From: Desulfobacterales bacterium
GTDB lineage: Bacteria > Desulfobacterota > Desulfobacteria > Desulfobacterales > Desulfosalsimonadaceae
Assembly: GCA_018399455.1 (NCBI GenBank)
Contig: JAGYOT010000058.1
Span: 1 to 8,768 of the forward strand
DNA length: 8,768 nt
Reading direction: 5' to 3'
Part shown: piece after piece, positions 1 through 6,669 of the stretch
Layout of the letters: each line of letters begins with the position of its first letter
Position numbering within the stretch: position 1 is the first letter of the stretch
Notes under the pieces: generated by a model
Told to the model about the DNA's origin: nothing
What the model saw: the letters and a program-made list of their open reading frames with translations, nothing else
Database searches by the model: none
Program-made: the position numbers and the translations under genes

Positions 1-117
1 TTTTGCCCCCGCTACCATGCCTTGAACAAAAAAGCCGAAGTCGGCGCAGAAATTAAAAGCAGCCTCTTCAGCTTTTTTATTTAATTAAAGGAGTTGTGAA
101 AAAATAAGTGAACGCGA
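1..117. other. Left edge, no assignable gene
   Basis: This stretch lies downstream of the response regulator gene. One plus-strand frame is open from base 1 to a stop at 82-84, and another from base 2 to a TGA at 23-25. Either could be the tail of a gene that begins outside the window. Both are too short to recognise and neither resembles a family I know. The visible structure is a GC hairpin at 34-45 and a weaker one at 55-76, described separately. Confidence 0.4.
28..45 (-). terminator. Probable rho-independent terminator behind the response regulator
   Basis: Read on the minus strand, the inverted repeat GCCGA/TCGGC (plus 34-38 and 41-45) forms a short GC-rich hairpin. It is followed directly by six T residues (plus-strand A run 28-33), which is the classical intrinsic terminator layout. 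It lies about 70 bases past the stop of the minus-strand response regulator and is the natural end for that transcript. A second, weaker hairpin, AAAAGC (55-60) pairing with GCTTTT (71-76), lies between and could act in both directions. The first stem is only 4-5 base pairs, so strength is uncertain. Confidence 0.5.
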
Positions 118-621
118 TTATAGCCCTGACATTTGTTTGAATTTCCTATCCCAGAACTCCTTCTCTTTTTCTCTCCAGTTTGTGCCCCCGAATTGCTTGT
201 CATAAAAGCTGCCAAGTCTCTCGAAAACTCTTTCCCAGGCGCTCTTTTGCTTTCTACTCGCTTCGACTACATCTGACACGAACAAGTCAATGTTATTCAT
301 TTTTTCTTTCGGTGCATAATATGCCGCACCTTCTTCAGCAGATTTTTTCAAGTTTTCTTCGGATAAACCATGGGCGGTAAGCATCAACGCCGGAATCTTT
401 CTCTTTTTTGCAATCTCAAGAAGCTCAAACCCATTGACTCCCATAATATCAAGAATGGCCACATCATAATCGTTATTTTCTAATAATTCCTTAGCCTCAT
501 CAAAAGAAAGAGCCGTATCAATTTTGCACATACTTAAAAAATCTATTAAAGTATCAAGGACATCCTTTTCGTCATCTACAATTAAGATTCTTTTTCCTCT
601 AATTCTTTCACTCGCTTCCAT
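118..621 (-). CDS. Single-domain response regulator (CheY-like receiver)
   Basis: A 167-residue protein whose first ~120 residues are a receiver domain that would take a phosphoryl group from a histidine kinase. The expected residues are all present: acidic pair D16-D17 after the first beta strand (RILIVDDE), phosphoacceptor D58 (AILDIMGVNGFELL), switch threonine T82 (LMLTAHG) and conserved K105 (YYAPKEK). No DNA-binding or enzymatic output domain follows. Residues ~107-167 form a charged, aromatic, probably helical tail (WERVFERLGSFYD, WREKEKEFWDRKF). From memory, similar receiver-plus-short-tail proteins occur in Desulfobacterota; this is recall, not a search. The ATG is preceded by AGGAG (minus strand, plus about 630-634) with ~8 bases of spacing, which supports the start. 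No partner kinase is in the window, so the signal and target are unknown. The gene stands alone and is transcribed away from the export operon. Confidence 0.9.
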   Translation of the reverse strand: MEASERIRGKRILIVDDEKDVLDTLIDFLSMCKIDTALSFDEAKELLENNDYDVAILDIMGVNGFELLEIAKKRKIPALMLTAHGLSEENLKKSAEEGAAYYAPKEKMNNIDLFVSDVVEASRKQKSAWERVFERLGSFYDKQFGGTNWREKEKEFWDRKFKQMSGL

Positions 622-1086
622 TATTCTCTCTCCTAGCTTCTCTTAAAAGGATAAGACGTGAATGAAAACCATCATTATTCCATATGAAACGCCGCATGCC
701 AGCCCATCCAATTGCTAACATAAGTAGGGTTGTCCGTCAAAATAATTATCCGGCGGGCCGGCACATGTTGTCATATTATTCGGAGACGTTCACATTCCGG
801 AAAAGGGTTGTTTTTGATGACCATTCATACTCCTTTTATTATAAGACCGTCCTGGCGAATGGCAATATCCTCTCCTTGTAAATTTCGGTATATTATACGA
901 TTTTATCGATAGCGGGAGACAACTGGACCGGCGAATCAGGAATCGGCGTCGTCTGGGTTCTTCTGCTGCTTTTTGGAACCCACCTCAAACGAAAAGAAAC
1001 AGGATATGAACACCGGCAAGCAGCAGACGCGGGGAAAACGCGCTGATGCTGAACGATCGGTGGTCTTTTTACGACGCCGTCCGTCT
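622..1086. other. Gene-free stretch upstream of the response regulator
   Basis: No convincing coding region is visible. Open frames in both directions give low-complexity, family-less translations. A short GC inverted repeat (CCGGCGGGCCGG) lies at about 751-762. On the minus strand a TTGACG followed 17 bases later by TAGCAA could be a weak sigma-70 promoter for the response regulator, but the match is poor. One plus-strand frame open from 882 to 1046 encodes a hydrophobic stretch (VVWVLLLLFGTHLKRK) that looks like a membrane segment with a basic tail. It has no ATG, GTG or TTG start, so it may be the scar of an older gene or chance. Confidence 0.4.
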
Positions 1087-1395
1087 TCATTCTTCCATAT
1101 TTGAAGTTTCCCCGGCCGGAAGCCCCAACTCGCCGGCCCGGAGGACCCGACGGAGGAGTTTGCCGCTTCTGGTCTTGGGGAGCCGTTCCAGGAAGTTGAT
1201 CTCCTTGACAATAATGTCCGGGGAGAGGCTTGCCTTGACAAAGGCCTTGATCTCGTGGTTGAGACGGACAGACGGGGTAAATCCTTTCTGTATGGTGATA
1301 AAGGCCTTTAGACAAGAAACCCCCTCGTCGGGTTCCGCGCCCCTGGAGATAACCGCGGCCATCCGGAGATGTCGGATGGGCACAAGCTATATATT
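1087..1395 (-). pseudogene. C-terminal remnant of an AMP-forming acyl/acetyl-CoA synthetase
   Basis: The minus-strand frame ending at 1087 reads as the mobile C-terminal subdomain of the ANL superfamily (acyl/acetyl-CoA synthetases that activate carboxylates via an acyl-adenylate). From the GTG at 1383, recognisable elements are AAVISRG (cf. AAVIG), CLKAFI (cf. VKAFV), an amphipathic LNHEIKAFVK, and the family's final motif LPKTRSGKLLRRVLRA. That motif includes the A10 lysine (residue 75 of this frame) needed for adenylation. The tail GETSNMEE resembles the usual end of acetyl-CoA synthetases. Upstream, this frame meets a TAG at 1387-1389. The alternative frame around 1386-1400 reads CAHPTS, like the HPAV element expected just before AAVIG, so a frameshift as well as a truncation is likely. 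The ~400-500 residue adenylation domain is absent. A family member is normally 550-650 residues, so this is a remnant. It could instead be a short expressed fragment, but no ribosome site supports its GTG. Confidence 0.8.
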
Positions 1396-1436
1396 TCCTT
1401 TCATAACGGAAGGCCTCCTTCCGGCAGACAAAAACC

Positions 1437-1464
1437 TTGACAGCCAGCGGGCAGACATTAATGT
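1437..1464 (+). promoter_or_regulatory. Candidate sigma-70 promoter of the export operon
   Basis: A perfect -35 hexamer TTGACA (1437-1442) is followed after 16 bases by TAATGT (1459-1464), a poor -10 match. A better-looking TATAAA lies at 1483-1488 but without a good -35 at the right distance. Either would place the start of transcription within the 137-base gap before the tolC-type gene. No operator repeat or regulator gene is seen next to it. Confidence 0.25.
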
Positions 1465-1532
1465 AGCCAAGATAAAGACCTGTATAAAAAATGAATACAT
1501 CCTCACGCCGCCATTCAAGGGAGGCCCTCACC

Positions 1533-2963
1533 ATGTTTGATTTTTTTCAGAATACTTACAGACAGAAAAAGGGGCTGCTGCTTGCCGCCCTTTTGCTGAT
1601 GATCCTGCCCTTTGAGGCTGAAGCCCTTGAGTTTGACCAGGCATTTTCACGTATGATGGCGGAAAACCAGCGGCTGGCTGCCGCCCGGTCCGGCATCGAG
1701 CAGAAAGAAGCCGAACAGAAAGCCGCAAAGGGCCTTTATTATCCACAGCTGCAGATTTCCGCATCCTGGACCCACATGAATGCCCCCCTGGAGGTGGAAC
1801 TCGGTGAACTGGGCACCATGACAGGCCAGCTGATCCGGACCCTGCATCCGGATCTTACGCCCCAGCATGTCGCCGCCATCACGGGCAGCCTGCCGCAGCA
1901 TTATGAACTGCAGGAACAGAATTTTCTTAAAAGTGATCTCACCCTGTCATGGCCCGTCTATACAGGGGGAAAAATCACCGCTGCCAACAAGGCCGCAGAG
2001 GTTCAGCTGCACCTGGCCCGAAGCACAAAAGATGCCCTTTCCCATCAGATGTTCAGCAAACTGGTCCGCCTTTATTATGGTGTCCGTCTGGCGGATGCCG
2101 TGGTGCAGGTGCGTATGGAAGTTGTCCAGGGAATGGAGCAGCATCTGCATCAGGCCATACGCCTGGAAGAAACCGGTATGATCGCCCTTGTGGAAAGGCT
2201 GCATGCACAGGTAGCTGCCGAAGAAGCCCGGCGGGAATACAAAAAAGCCCTGCGCGACGCACAGATTGCCCGCACGGCCCTGAAGTCCCTCATCGCCTGC
2301 GAGGATGACGTGAAACCCGAATCTCCCCTTTTCCTAAACCGCAACATACCGGATCTTTCCAGCTTTATCGAAAAAGCCCGCAGCAGCAATACCCTGCTTC
2401 GTCAGCTTCATCAGCAGGAGGCCCTTGCCGCAACCGGGCTACAGAAGGAAAAAAGTGCTTATAAACCTGATGCTTTCCTTTTCGGTACCCGTGCCCTGGT
2501 CACCGATGATCTCACCGCGCTGGAACCGGAATGGGCCGCAGGCGTCGGTGTCCGCTTTACGCTGTTTGATGGTTTTTCAAGATCCGGCAGGGTCCATGCC
2601 GCCCATGCCGTAAAAAGACAGGTCAGCCAGCTCCGCAATCAGGCCATCCGTGACATAGAAACCCTTGTGGAAAGCCGTTATCAGATCCTCATGCAGGCCA
2701 TCGAGCAGATTGATACCCTGGCCGTTTCCAGAGACTTTGTCCGGGAGTATCTCAGGGTGAGGACCCGGGCCTTTGAAGAAGGTTTTGCCACCTCGCTGGA
2801 TGTGGTGGATGCGGAACTGGCCCTTTCCAAGGTACAGATCACCCACCTTCAGGCCCTTTTTGATTTTGATCTGGCTCTGGCAAGACTTCTGGAGGCAACG
2901 GGCAACATTTCAGATTTTGAATATTATCGTGAACACGCAGAAAAGGAGGCGGAACTGCCATGA
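1533..2963 (+). CDS. TolC-family outer-membrane efflux protein
   Basis: This is the outer-membrane channel component of a tripartite exporter. The frame is open from an ATG at 1491, but I choose the ATG at 1533. It has a strong AAGGGAGG site (1518-1525) eight bases upstream, and it begins a normal signal peptide: basic RQKK, hydrophobic GLLLAALLLMILPF, then a cleavage-like AEA at residues 29-31. The product is 476 residues, typical for the family. The architecture shows the internal TolC repeat: two long helical halves. Each is preceded by a beta-strand-rich part (residues ~55-145, with LYYPQLQISASWTH and LTLSWPVYTGGK, and ~315-360, with GVGVRFTLFDGFSRSG). The C-terminal half carries the family-like helix EGFATSLDVVDAELALSKVQ. 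The protein would trimerise in the outer membrane and dock on the HlyD-type adaptor. The stop overlaps the next start by four bases (ATGA), so translation is probably coupled. Confidence 0.93.
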   Translation: MFDFFQNTYRQKKGLLLAALLLMILPFEAEALEFDQAFSRMMAENQRLAAARSGIEQKEAEQKAAKGLYYPQLQISASWTHMNAPLEVELGELGTMTGQLIRTLHPDLTPQHVAAITGSLPQHYELQEQNFLKSDLTLSWPVYTGGKITAANKAAEVQLHLARSTKDALSHQMFSKLVRLYYGVRLADAVVQVRMEVVQGMEQHLHQAIRLEETGMIALVERLHAQVAAEEARREYKKALRDAQIARTALKSLIACEDDVKPESPLFLNRNIPDLSSFIEKARSSNTLLRQLHQQEALAATGLQKEKSAYKPDAFLFGTRALVTDDLTALEPEWAAGVGVRFTLFDGFSRSGRVHAAHAVKRQVSQLRNQAIRDIETLVESRYQILMQAIEQIDTLAVSRDFVREYLRVRTRAFEEGFATSLDVVDAELALSKVQITHLQALFDFDLALARLLEATGNISDFEYYREHAEKEAELP

Positions 2964-3967
2964 GCATCCCCCGGCGCATTGCCACTCTGGTTACTCTGGT
3001 TGTGGTGCTTGCCGCCCTGTCGGTCACAGGATGGTGGCTGCTGAAACCACCTCCCCTTATCCTGCAGGGAGAGGTGGAAGCCCGCGAGGTACATGTGTCC
3101 TCCAAAATGGCCGGCCGTGTGGGCACCCTCCACATAGAGGAAGGCCGGCAGGTTGTGAAAGAAGAACTTCTTGTGGAGCTGGAAAGTCCGGAAATTGAGG
3201 CCAAACTCCGCCAGGCAACGGCTGCGGAAAGGGCGGCCCTTGCCCAGCAGGAAAAAGCCCACAGCGGTGCCAGAAGTGAAGAAATCCGTTCCGCATATAA
3301 TACCTGGCAGACAGCGGAAGCCAATGCCACTTTAGCGGAAAAAACCTTTGCCCGTATCCACAGGCTCAATGCCGAAGGCGTGGTGCCTGAACAGAAAAAG
3401 GACGAGGCCGAAGCCCGCATGACTGCAGCCCAAAGAACGGCTGAAGCGGCCAGGGCAGGGTACGACATGGCCATAGCCGGAGCCAGGCAGGAAGACAGGG
3501 CCGCAGCGGATGCTCTTCTGGAACAGGCCGAAGGGGCCGTATCCGAAGTGGAGGCTTATCTCAGGGAAGCCCGTCTTTCCGCACCCCTGGCTGCAGAAGT
3601 GTCCAGTATCAATGCCGAAGTGGGTGAACTGGTAAGCCCCGGATTTCCCGTGGTATCCCTTGTGGATCTCAGCGATACCTGGGTCACCTTCCAGCTGAGG
3701 GAAGATCTGCTGACCCGTTTCCGCATGGACGATAAACTGCCTGCAAAGTTTCCTGCCTTAGGGGATCAGCTCTTCACCCTGAGGGTCACCCACATTGCCG
3801 CCATGGCGGATTTTGCCACCTGGCGGGCCACCCGGTCCAGGGGAGATTTTGATCTGAAAACCTTTGAGGTCCGGGCCAGACCCCTTACCCCCATACCCGG
3901 CCTGCGTCCGGGCATGAGCGCCCTTGTCATCTGGGAAGACCTGCGGCATGAAGGAGAGCGGCCTTGA
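2960..3967 (+). CDS. HlyD-family periplasmic adaptor (membrane fusion protein)
   Basis: A 335-residue adaptor that would bridge the inner-membrane permeases and the TolC-type channel. Residues ~8-28 form one N-terminal membrane anchor (ATLVTLVVVLAALSVTGWWL). Residues ~36-76 are the first half of a lipoyl/biotinyl-like domain (GEVEAREVHVSSKMAGRV, with VKEELLVELESPE). Residues ~78-195 form a long Ala/Glu-rich alpha-helical hairpin. Residues ~196-235 return to the second lipoyl half (LSAPLAAEVSSINAEVGELV, PVVSLVDLSDTWV). The rest is a beta-barrel ending in GLRPGMSALV, a motif common at the end of this family. The domain order matches YbhG/YhiI-type adaptors of ABC exporters. AAGGAGG at 2943-2949 precedes the ATG by ten bases. 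The gene overlaps its upstream neighbour by ATGA and its downstream neighbour by TTGA. Confidence 0.93.
   Translation: MSIPRRIATLVTLVVVLAALSVTGWWLLKPPPLILQGEVEAREVHVSSKMAGRVGTLHIEEGRQVVKEELLVELESPEIEAKLRQATAAERAALAQQEKAHSGARSEEIRSAYNTWQTAEANATLAEKTFARIHRLNAEGVVPEQKKDEAEARMTAAQRTAEAARAGYDMAIAGARQEDRAAADALLEQAEGAVSEVEAYLREARLSAPLAAEVSSINAEVGELVSPGFPVVSLVDLSDTWVTFQLREDLLTRFRMDDKLPAKFPALGDQLFTLRVTHIAAMADFATWRATRSRGDFDLKTFEVRARPLTPIPGLRPGMSALVIWEDLRHEGERP
3951..3966 (+). promoter_or_regulatory. Ribosome site deciding a TTG start
   Basis: AAGGAG at 3951-3956 lies seven bases ahead of TTG at 3964, inside the end of the adaptor gene. The TTG shares TTGA with the adaptor stop. No ATG or GTG with a better site lies nearby in this frame, and the protein from the TTG begins just before its first membrane segment, so the rare start is well supported. 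Confidence 0.75.
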
Positions 3968-5148
3968 AAGCCCTGATTCCGGAAACCGGATTCCGGGCCG
4001 TTTTCTGCAGGGAAATAATCCGGATAGCCCGCAGCCGTCTGTTGATCATCGTGGTATTCGTGCTGCCTCCTGTATCCTTTGCCTTTATTGCCTGGTTTTT
4101 CTCTCAGGGAGTTCTCAACAACCTGTCCGTGGCGGTTCTGGATCAGGATAACACCCGGCTTTCAAGGAAAATCACCCGTCGCATGGATGCCACACCGGGC
4201 ATCCGTATCCATCTGCCGGTAAGCAACTTCACCGAGGGCAGGCAGGCCATCCAGAGTGGGGAGACCTACGGCCTTCTTATTATTCCCAGAGGCCTTGAAA
4301 AGAATATGCTGCGGGGGCTCGCCCCCAGAACCATTCTTTATGTAAACAACACCTACATGGTTGCCGCAAGTCTTATCATGAAGAATGCCACCATGGCCAT
4401 GCAGTCCCTGTCTTCAGGCCTGGAACTCAAACGTCATATGGCCGAGGGCCGGACCCGTAACGCTGCCATCGGCCGTATTCAGCCCATACGTGTGGATGTA
4501 CGTGTACCCTTCAATCCTTATTCCAATTATTTCTATTTTCTTGCGGCCACCCTTCTTCCCACCATGCTCCACATGTTTGTCATCACATCTGCCATCTATG
4601 CCTTTGGATCAGAACTTGCCCGAAGTACAGCCCGCCAATGGCTGGAAAAAGCCGGGGGAAGTGCATGTATTGCCATTGCCGCAAAAATCCTGCCCTACAC
4701 CCTGATCTTCTGCATCTGGGGGCTTTTCATGAATGCCTTCCTCTTTCGTATGGGAGTTCCCATGGAAGGCAGCGGGCTGCTGCTGCGCCTTGGAACCAGC
4801 AGCATGGTACTGGCCTATCAGGCTGTGGCCCTTCTTCTTGTGGCTTTGTGTGCCAATATGCGCATCGCCTTAAGCCTTGCCTCTTTCTATGCCAGTACAG
4901 CCTTTGCCTTTGTGGGGGTGACCTTCCCTGCCATGGGTATGCCTTCCGCTGCCCGTATCTGGGGGGATCTTCTGCCCCTCACCCATTATCTACACCTTTT
5001 TGTGGATCAGACCCTCAGGGGGGCTTCCGTACAGGCCTCCATGGGTGCCTTCGGCAGTCTATGGCTTTTTGTGATTCTTGCCGGAGGCACAGGCCTGATT
5101 CTCATGCCGGGACGCATGAACAACCCTGTTTACTGGGGGCGGACATGA
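3964..5148 (+). CDS. ABC-2 type transporter permease (YhhJ/YbhS-like), first of two
   Basis: A 394-residue inner-membrane protein that would move substrate into the adaptor/channel conduit. The topology fits the ABC-2 membrane family: an N-terminal membrane segment (~27-46), a large periplasmic domain (~47-188), then five hydrophobic segments at about 190-214, 236-262, 278-297, 302-324 and 365-381. The periplasmic domain opens with SVAVLDQDNTRLSRKI, a pattern shared with the next gene (IAVVDQDTTPVSRQLI). Near its end it has LKRHMAEGRTRNAA, which the next gene echoes as IQRLTASGLTRNQA. The two are therefore diverged tandem paralogues that probably pair as a heterodimer. There is no Walker A or signature motif, so this is a permease only. 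Start is TTG, and the stop overlaps the next start by ATGA. In E. coli ybhGFSR and yhiI-rbbA-yhhJ an ATPase sits next to such permeases; here none does. Confidence 0.9.
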   Translation: MKALIPETGFRAVFCREIIRIARSRLLIIVVFVLPPVSFAFIAWFFSQGVLNNLSVAVLDQDNTRLSRKITRRMDATPGIRIHLPVSNFTEGRQAIQSGETYGLLIIPRGLEKNMLRGLAPRTILYVNNTYMVAASLIMKNATMAMQSLSSGLELKRHMAEGRTRNAAIGRIQPIRVDVRVPFNPYSNYFYFLAATLLPTMLHMFVITSAIYAFGSELARSTARQWLEKAGGSACIAIAAKILPYTLIFCIWGLFMNAFLFRMGVPMEGSGLLLRLGTSSMVLAYQAVALLLVALCANMRIALSLASFYASTAFAFVGVTFPAMGMPSAARIWGDLLPLTHYLHLFVDQTLRGASVQASMGAFGSLWLFVILAGGTGLILMPGRMNNPVYWGRT

Positions 5149-6284
5149 AAGGTTTTTTGGAGGAATGGCGGGCGGAGGCACTGCGTATCCTGAAGGATCC
5201 AGGAATTCTTCTGCTCTTTTTCGGCGTACAGATCATCTACCCTGCCGTATATCCCCTGCCCTACCGGAACGAAGTGCTTCGAAATGTTCCCATCGCTGTG
5301 GTGGATCAGGACACAACACCCGTCAGCAGACAGCTCATACGCATGGTCGATGCTTCCGAGACCGTGCAGGTGGCCCGGCATTTCGCTGATTTTGAAACCG
5401 CAAGAAAAACTTTTATGCACAGGGAAATCAGCGGGATTCTCGTTGTGCCACCGGATTTTACCGGAAATATCCGTAAAGGCCGCACAGCCACCCTTCCCCT
5501 TTACTGTGACGGGAGTTATTTTCTCGTATACCGTCAGGTGGCTCTGGGCGTACAGCAGAGTGCAGGCACCCTTTCCGCCGGCATCGAGATTCAGAGGCTC
5601 ACAGCCAGCGGTCTAACCAGAAATCAGGCCATGGCAGCCAGAGATCCCCTGCCCCTGATGAACATCTTCCTTTTCAACCCCGCAGGAGGATATGGTGCCT
5701 ACATCGTTCCTGCCGTACTTGTACTCATCCTTCACCAAACGCTCCTCATAGGCATAGGTATGCTCGGAGGCACACAGAGGGAGTACGGAGACAGGGCAAA
5801 TGCGCCTCAGAACAGCTCTGCCACAGGCCGGACCCTTGGACGTATCTTTGTATATCTGCCCCTTTACTGCCTGCACATTGTCTGGTTTTTCGGCATTCTG
5901 TTCAGAATATACCGCTACCCCCAGCGGGCGGATCTATGGGAACTTTTTTTCTTTCTTCTGCCCTTTCTTCTGGCCACCATCTGTCTTGGGCTGTGCCTGC
6001 GCCACCTGTTCCGGGAACGGGTATCCGCCATGATGGCACTTCTGTTCACATCCATTCCCATTCTTTTTCTCTCCGGTTTTTCCTGGCCCGTGGAGGCCAT
6101 CCCGGAACCGCTTCGCATCCTTTCCCAGCTCCTGCCTGCCATGCCGGGCATTGCGGGGTTTCTCAAGCTTAACCATATGGGAGCGGAGTTTTCCACCATA
6201 GGACCGGAATTTATGCAGCTCTGGCTTCAGGCGCTGACCTACTTTATCCTTGCATGCATCATTTCATGGCGGGAAAAATTTTAA
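5145..6284 (+). CDS. ABC-2 type transporter permease (YhhJ/YbhR-like), second of two
   Basis: A 379-residue inner-membrane permease and diverged paralogue of the preceding gene. The frame stays open far upstream (to about 4638), but that part is an alternative-frame reading of the first permease. The ATG at 5145 shares ATGA with the previous stop and follows a run of five G at 5135-5139, so coupled translation is likely. Residues ~20-38 are the first membrane segment, ~45-180 the periplasmic domain (starting PIAVVDQDTTPVSRQL), and hydrophobic segments follow near 184-206, 231-253, 265-286, 294-311 and 357-373. The stretch FLSGFSWPVEAIPEPLRIL (309-327) is the conserved loop before the last segment in ABC-2 permeases. 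No nucleotide-binding motif is present. The gene ends the operon. Its TAA overlaps the TAA of the convergent higA gene in the palindrome TTAA (6281-6284), leaving no room for a terminator between them. Confidence 0.9.
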   Translation: MKGFLEEWRAEALRILKDPGILLLFFGVQIIYPAVYPLPYRNEVLRNVPIAVVDQDTTPVSRQLIRMVDASETVQVARHFADFETARKTFMHREISGILVVPPDFTGNIRKGRTATLPLYCDGSYFLVYRQVALGVQQSAGTLSAGIEIQRLTASGLTRNQAMAARDPLPLMNIFLFNPAGGYGAYIVPAVLVLILHQTLLIGIGMLGGTQREYGDRANAPQNSSATGRTLGRIFVYLPLYCLHIVWFFGILFRIYRYPQRADLWELFFFLLPFLLATICLGLCLRHLFRERVSAMMALLFTSIPILFLSGFSWPVEAIPEPLRILSQLLPAMPGIAGFLKLNHMGAEFSTIGPEFMQLWLQALTYFILACIISWREKF

Positions 6285-6607
6285 AAAGAACAAAACAAAG
6301 CGGAATTCTTCTTAACAGGAAATATTCGTTGTTCAATGTCCGACCCAATTTTGCGTTTCATTACCCGCAGATCATATTCAGGCTGAAGATTCAGCCAAAA
6401 CTGAACTTCAACCCCGAAATATCGTTCCAGCCTGAGTACCGTGTCAGCAGTCATGCCGCGCTTGCCGTTTACATTCCTGCTTATTCTATTAGGCGGAACA
6501 GAAATGTCCAGTGACAATTGATTAATACTTATCCCCAGGGGTTCCATGAAATCTTCTCGTAAGATTTCGCCTGGCGTAATGGGTTCAAGCAAATCTTTAT
6601 TGCTCAT
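6281..6607 (-). CDS. higA: HigA-family antitoxin, orphan
   Basis: A 108-residue XRE-type helix-turn-helix protein of the HigA/VapI group, which normally neutralises the RelE-fold mRNase HigB and represses its own operon. Typical elements are ITPGEILREDFMEPLGIS (10-27), the DNA-binding helices with LSLDISVPPNRIS and NGKRGMTADTVLRLERYFG (31-65), then the signature FWLNLQPEYDL (70-80). The ATG has AAGGTG (minus strand, plus 6613-6618) at five bases' spacing. In higBA loci the toxin precedes the antitoxin. Here the upstream 62 bases hold no toxin, and the next gene is an unrelated lipoprotein, so the antitoxin is alone. The last ~15 residues (VKKNSALFCSF) look unlike the usual HigA tail and may come from fusion to new sequence at the junction with the export operon. 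The gene may now act only as a regulator, or be decaying. Confidence 0.88.
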   Translation of the reverse strand: MSNKDLLEPITPGEILREDFMEPLGISINQLSLDISVPPNRISRNVNGKRGMTADTVLRLERYFGVEVQFWLNLQPEYDLRVMKRKIGSDIEQRIFPVKKNSALFCSF

Positions 6608-6669
6608 GTTTTCACCTTGTACAAAATTCGTAGCATCTCAAGAACGCGACATTCGACATTTACGCCATC

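Noticed and set aside
684..881. 65-codon plus-strand frame in the gene-free stretch
   Set aside because: No ribosome site, no family pattern, and not supported by composition.
1491..1532. Upstream ATG at 1491 as the start of the TolC-type gene
   Set aside because: It would put 14 polar residues before the signal peptide and has no ribosome site, while ATG 1533 has a strong one.
893..1534. A 213-codon minus-strand open frame over the synthetase remnant
   Set aside because: Its translation has no family signature and is rich in chance Pro/Arg/Gly. The overlapping frame at 1087-1383 carries clear acyl-CoA synthetase motifs, so this is a shadow, apart from the few residues around 1386-1400 that may mark the frameshift.
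2839..3474. 211-codon minus-strand frame opposite the adaptor gene
   Set aside because: A Ser/Ala/Arg-rich antisense reading of the HlyD-type coiled coil, with no start signal or family match.
4638..5144. In-frame upstream extension of the second permease (169 extra residues)
   Set aside because: It is an alternative-frame reading of the first permease, rich in Cys, His and Pro, with no membrane pattern. The ATGA overlap at 5145 and the family length support the shorter protein.
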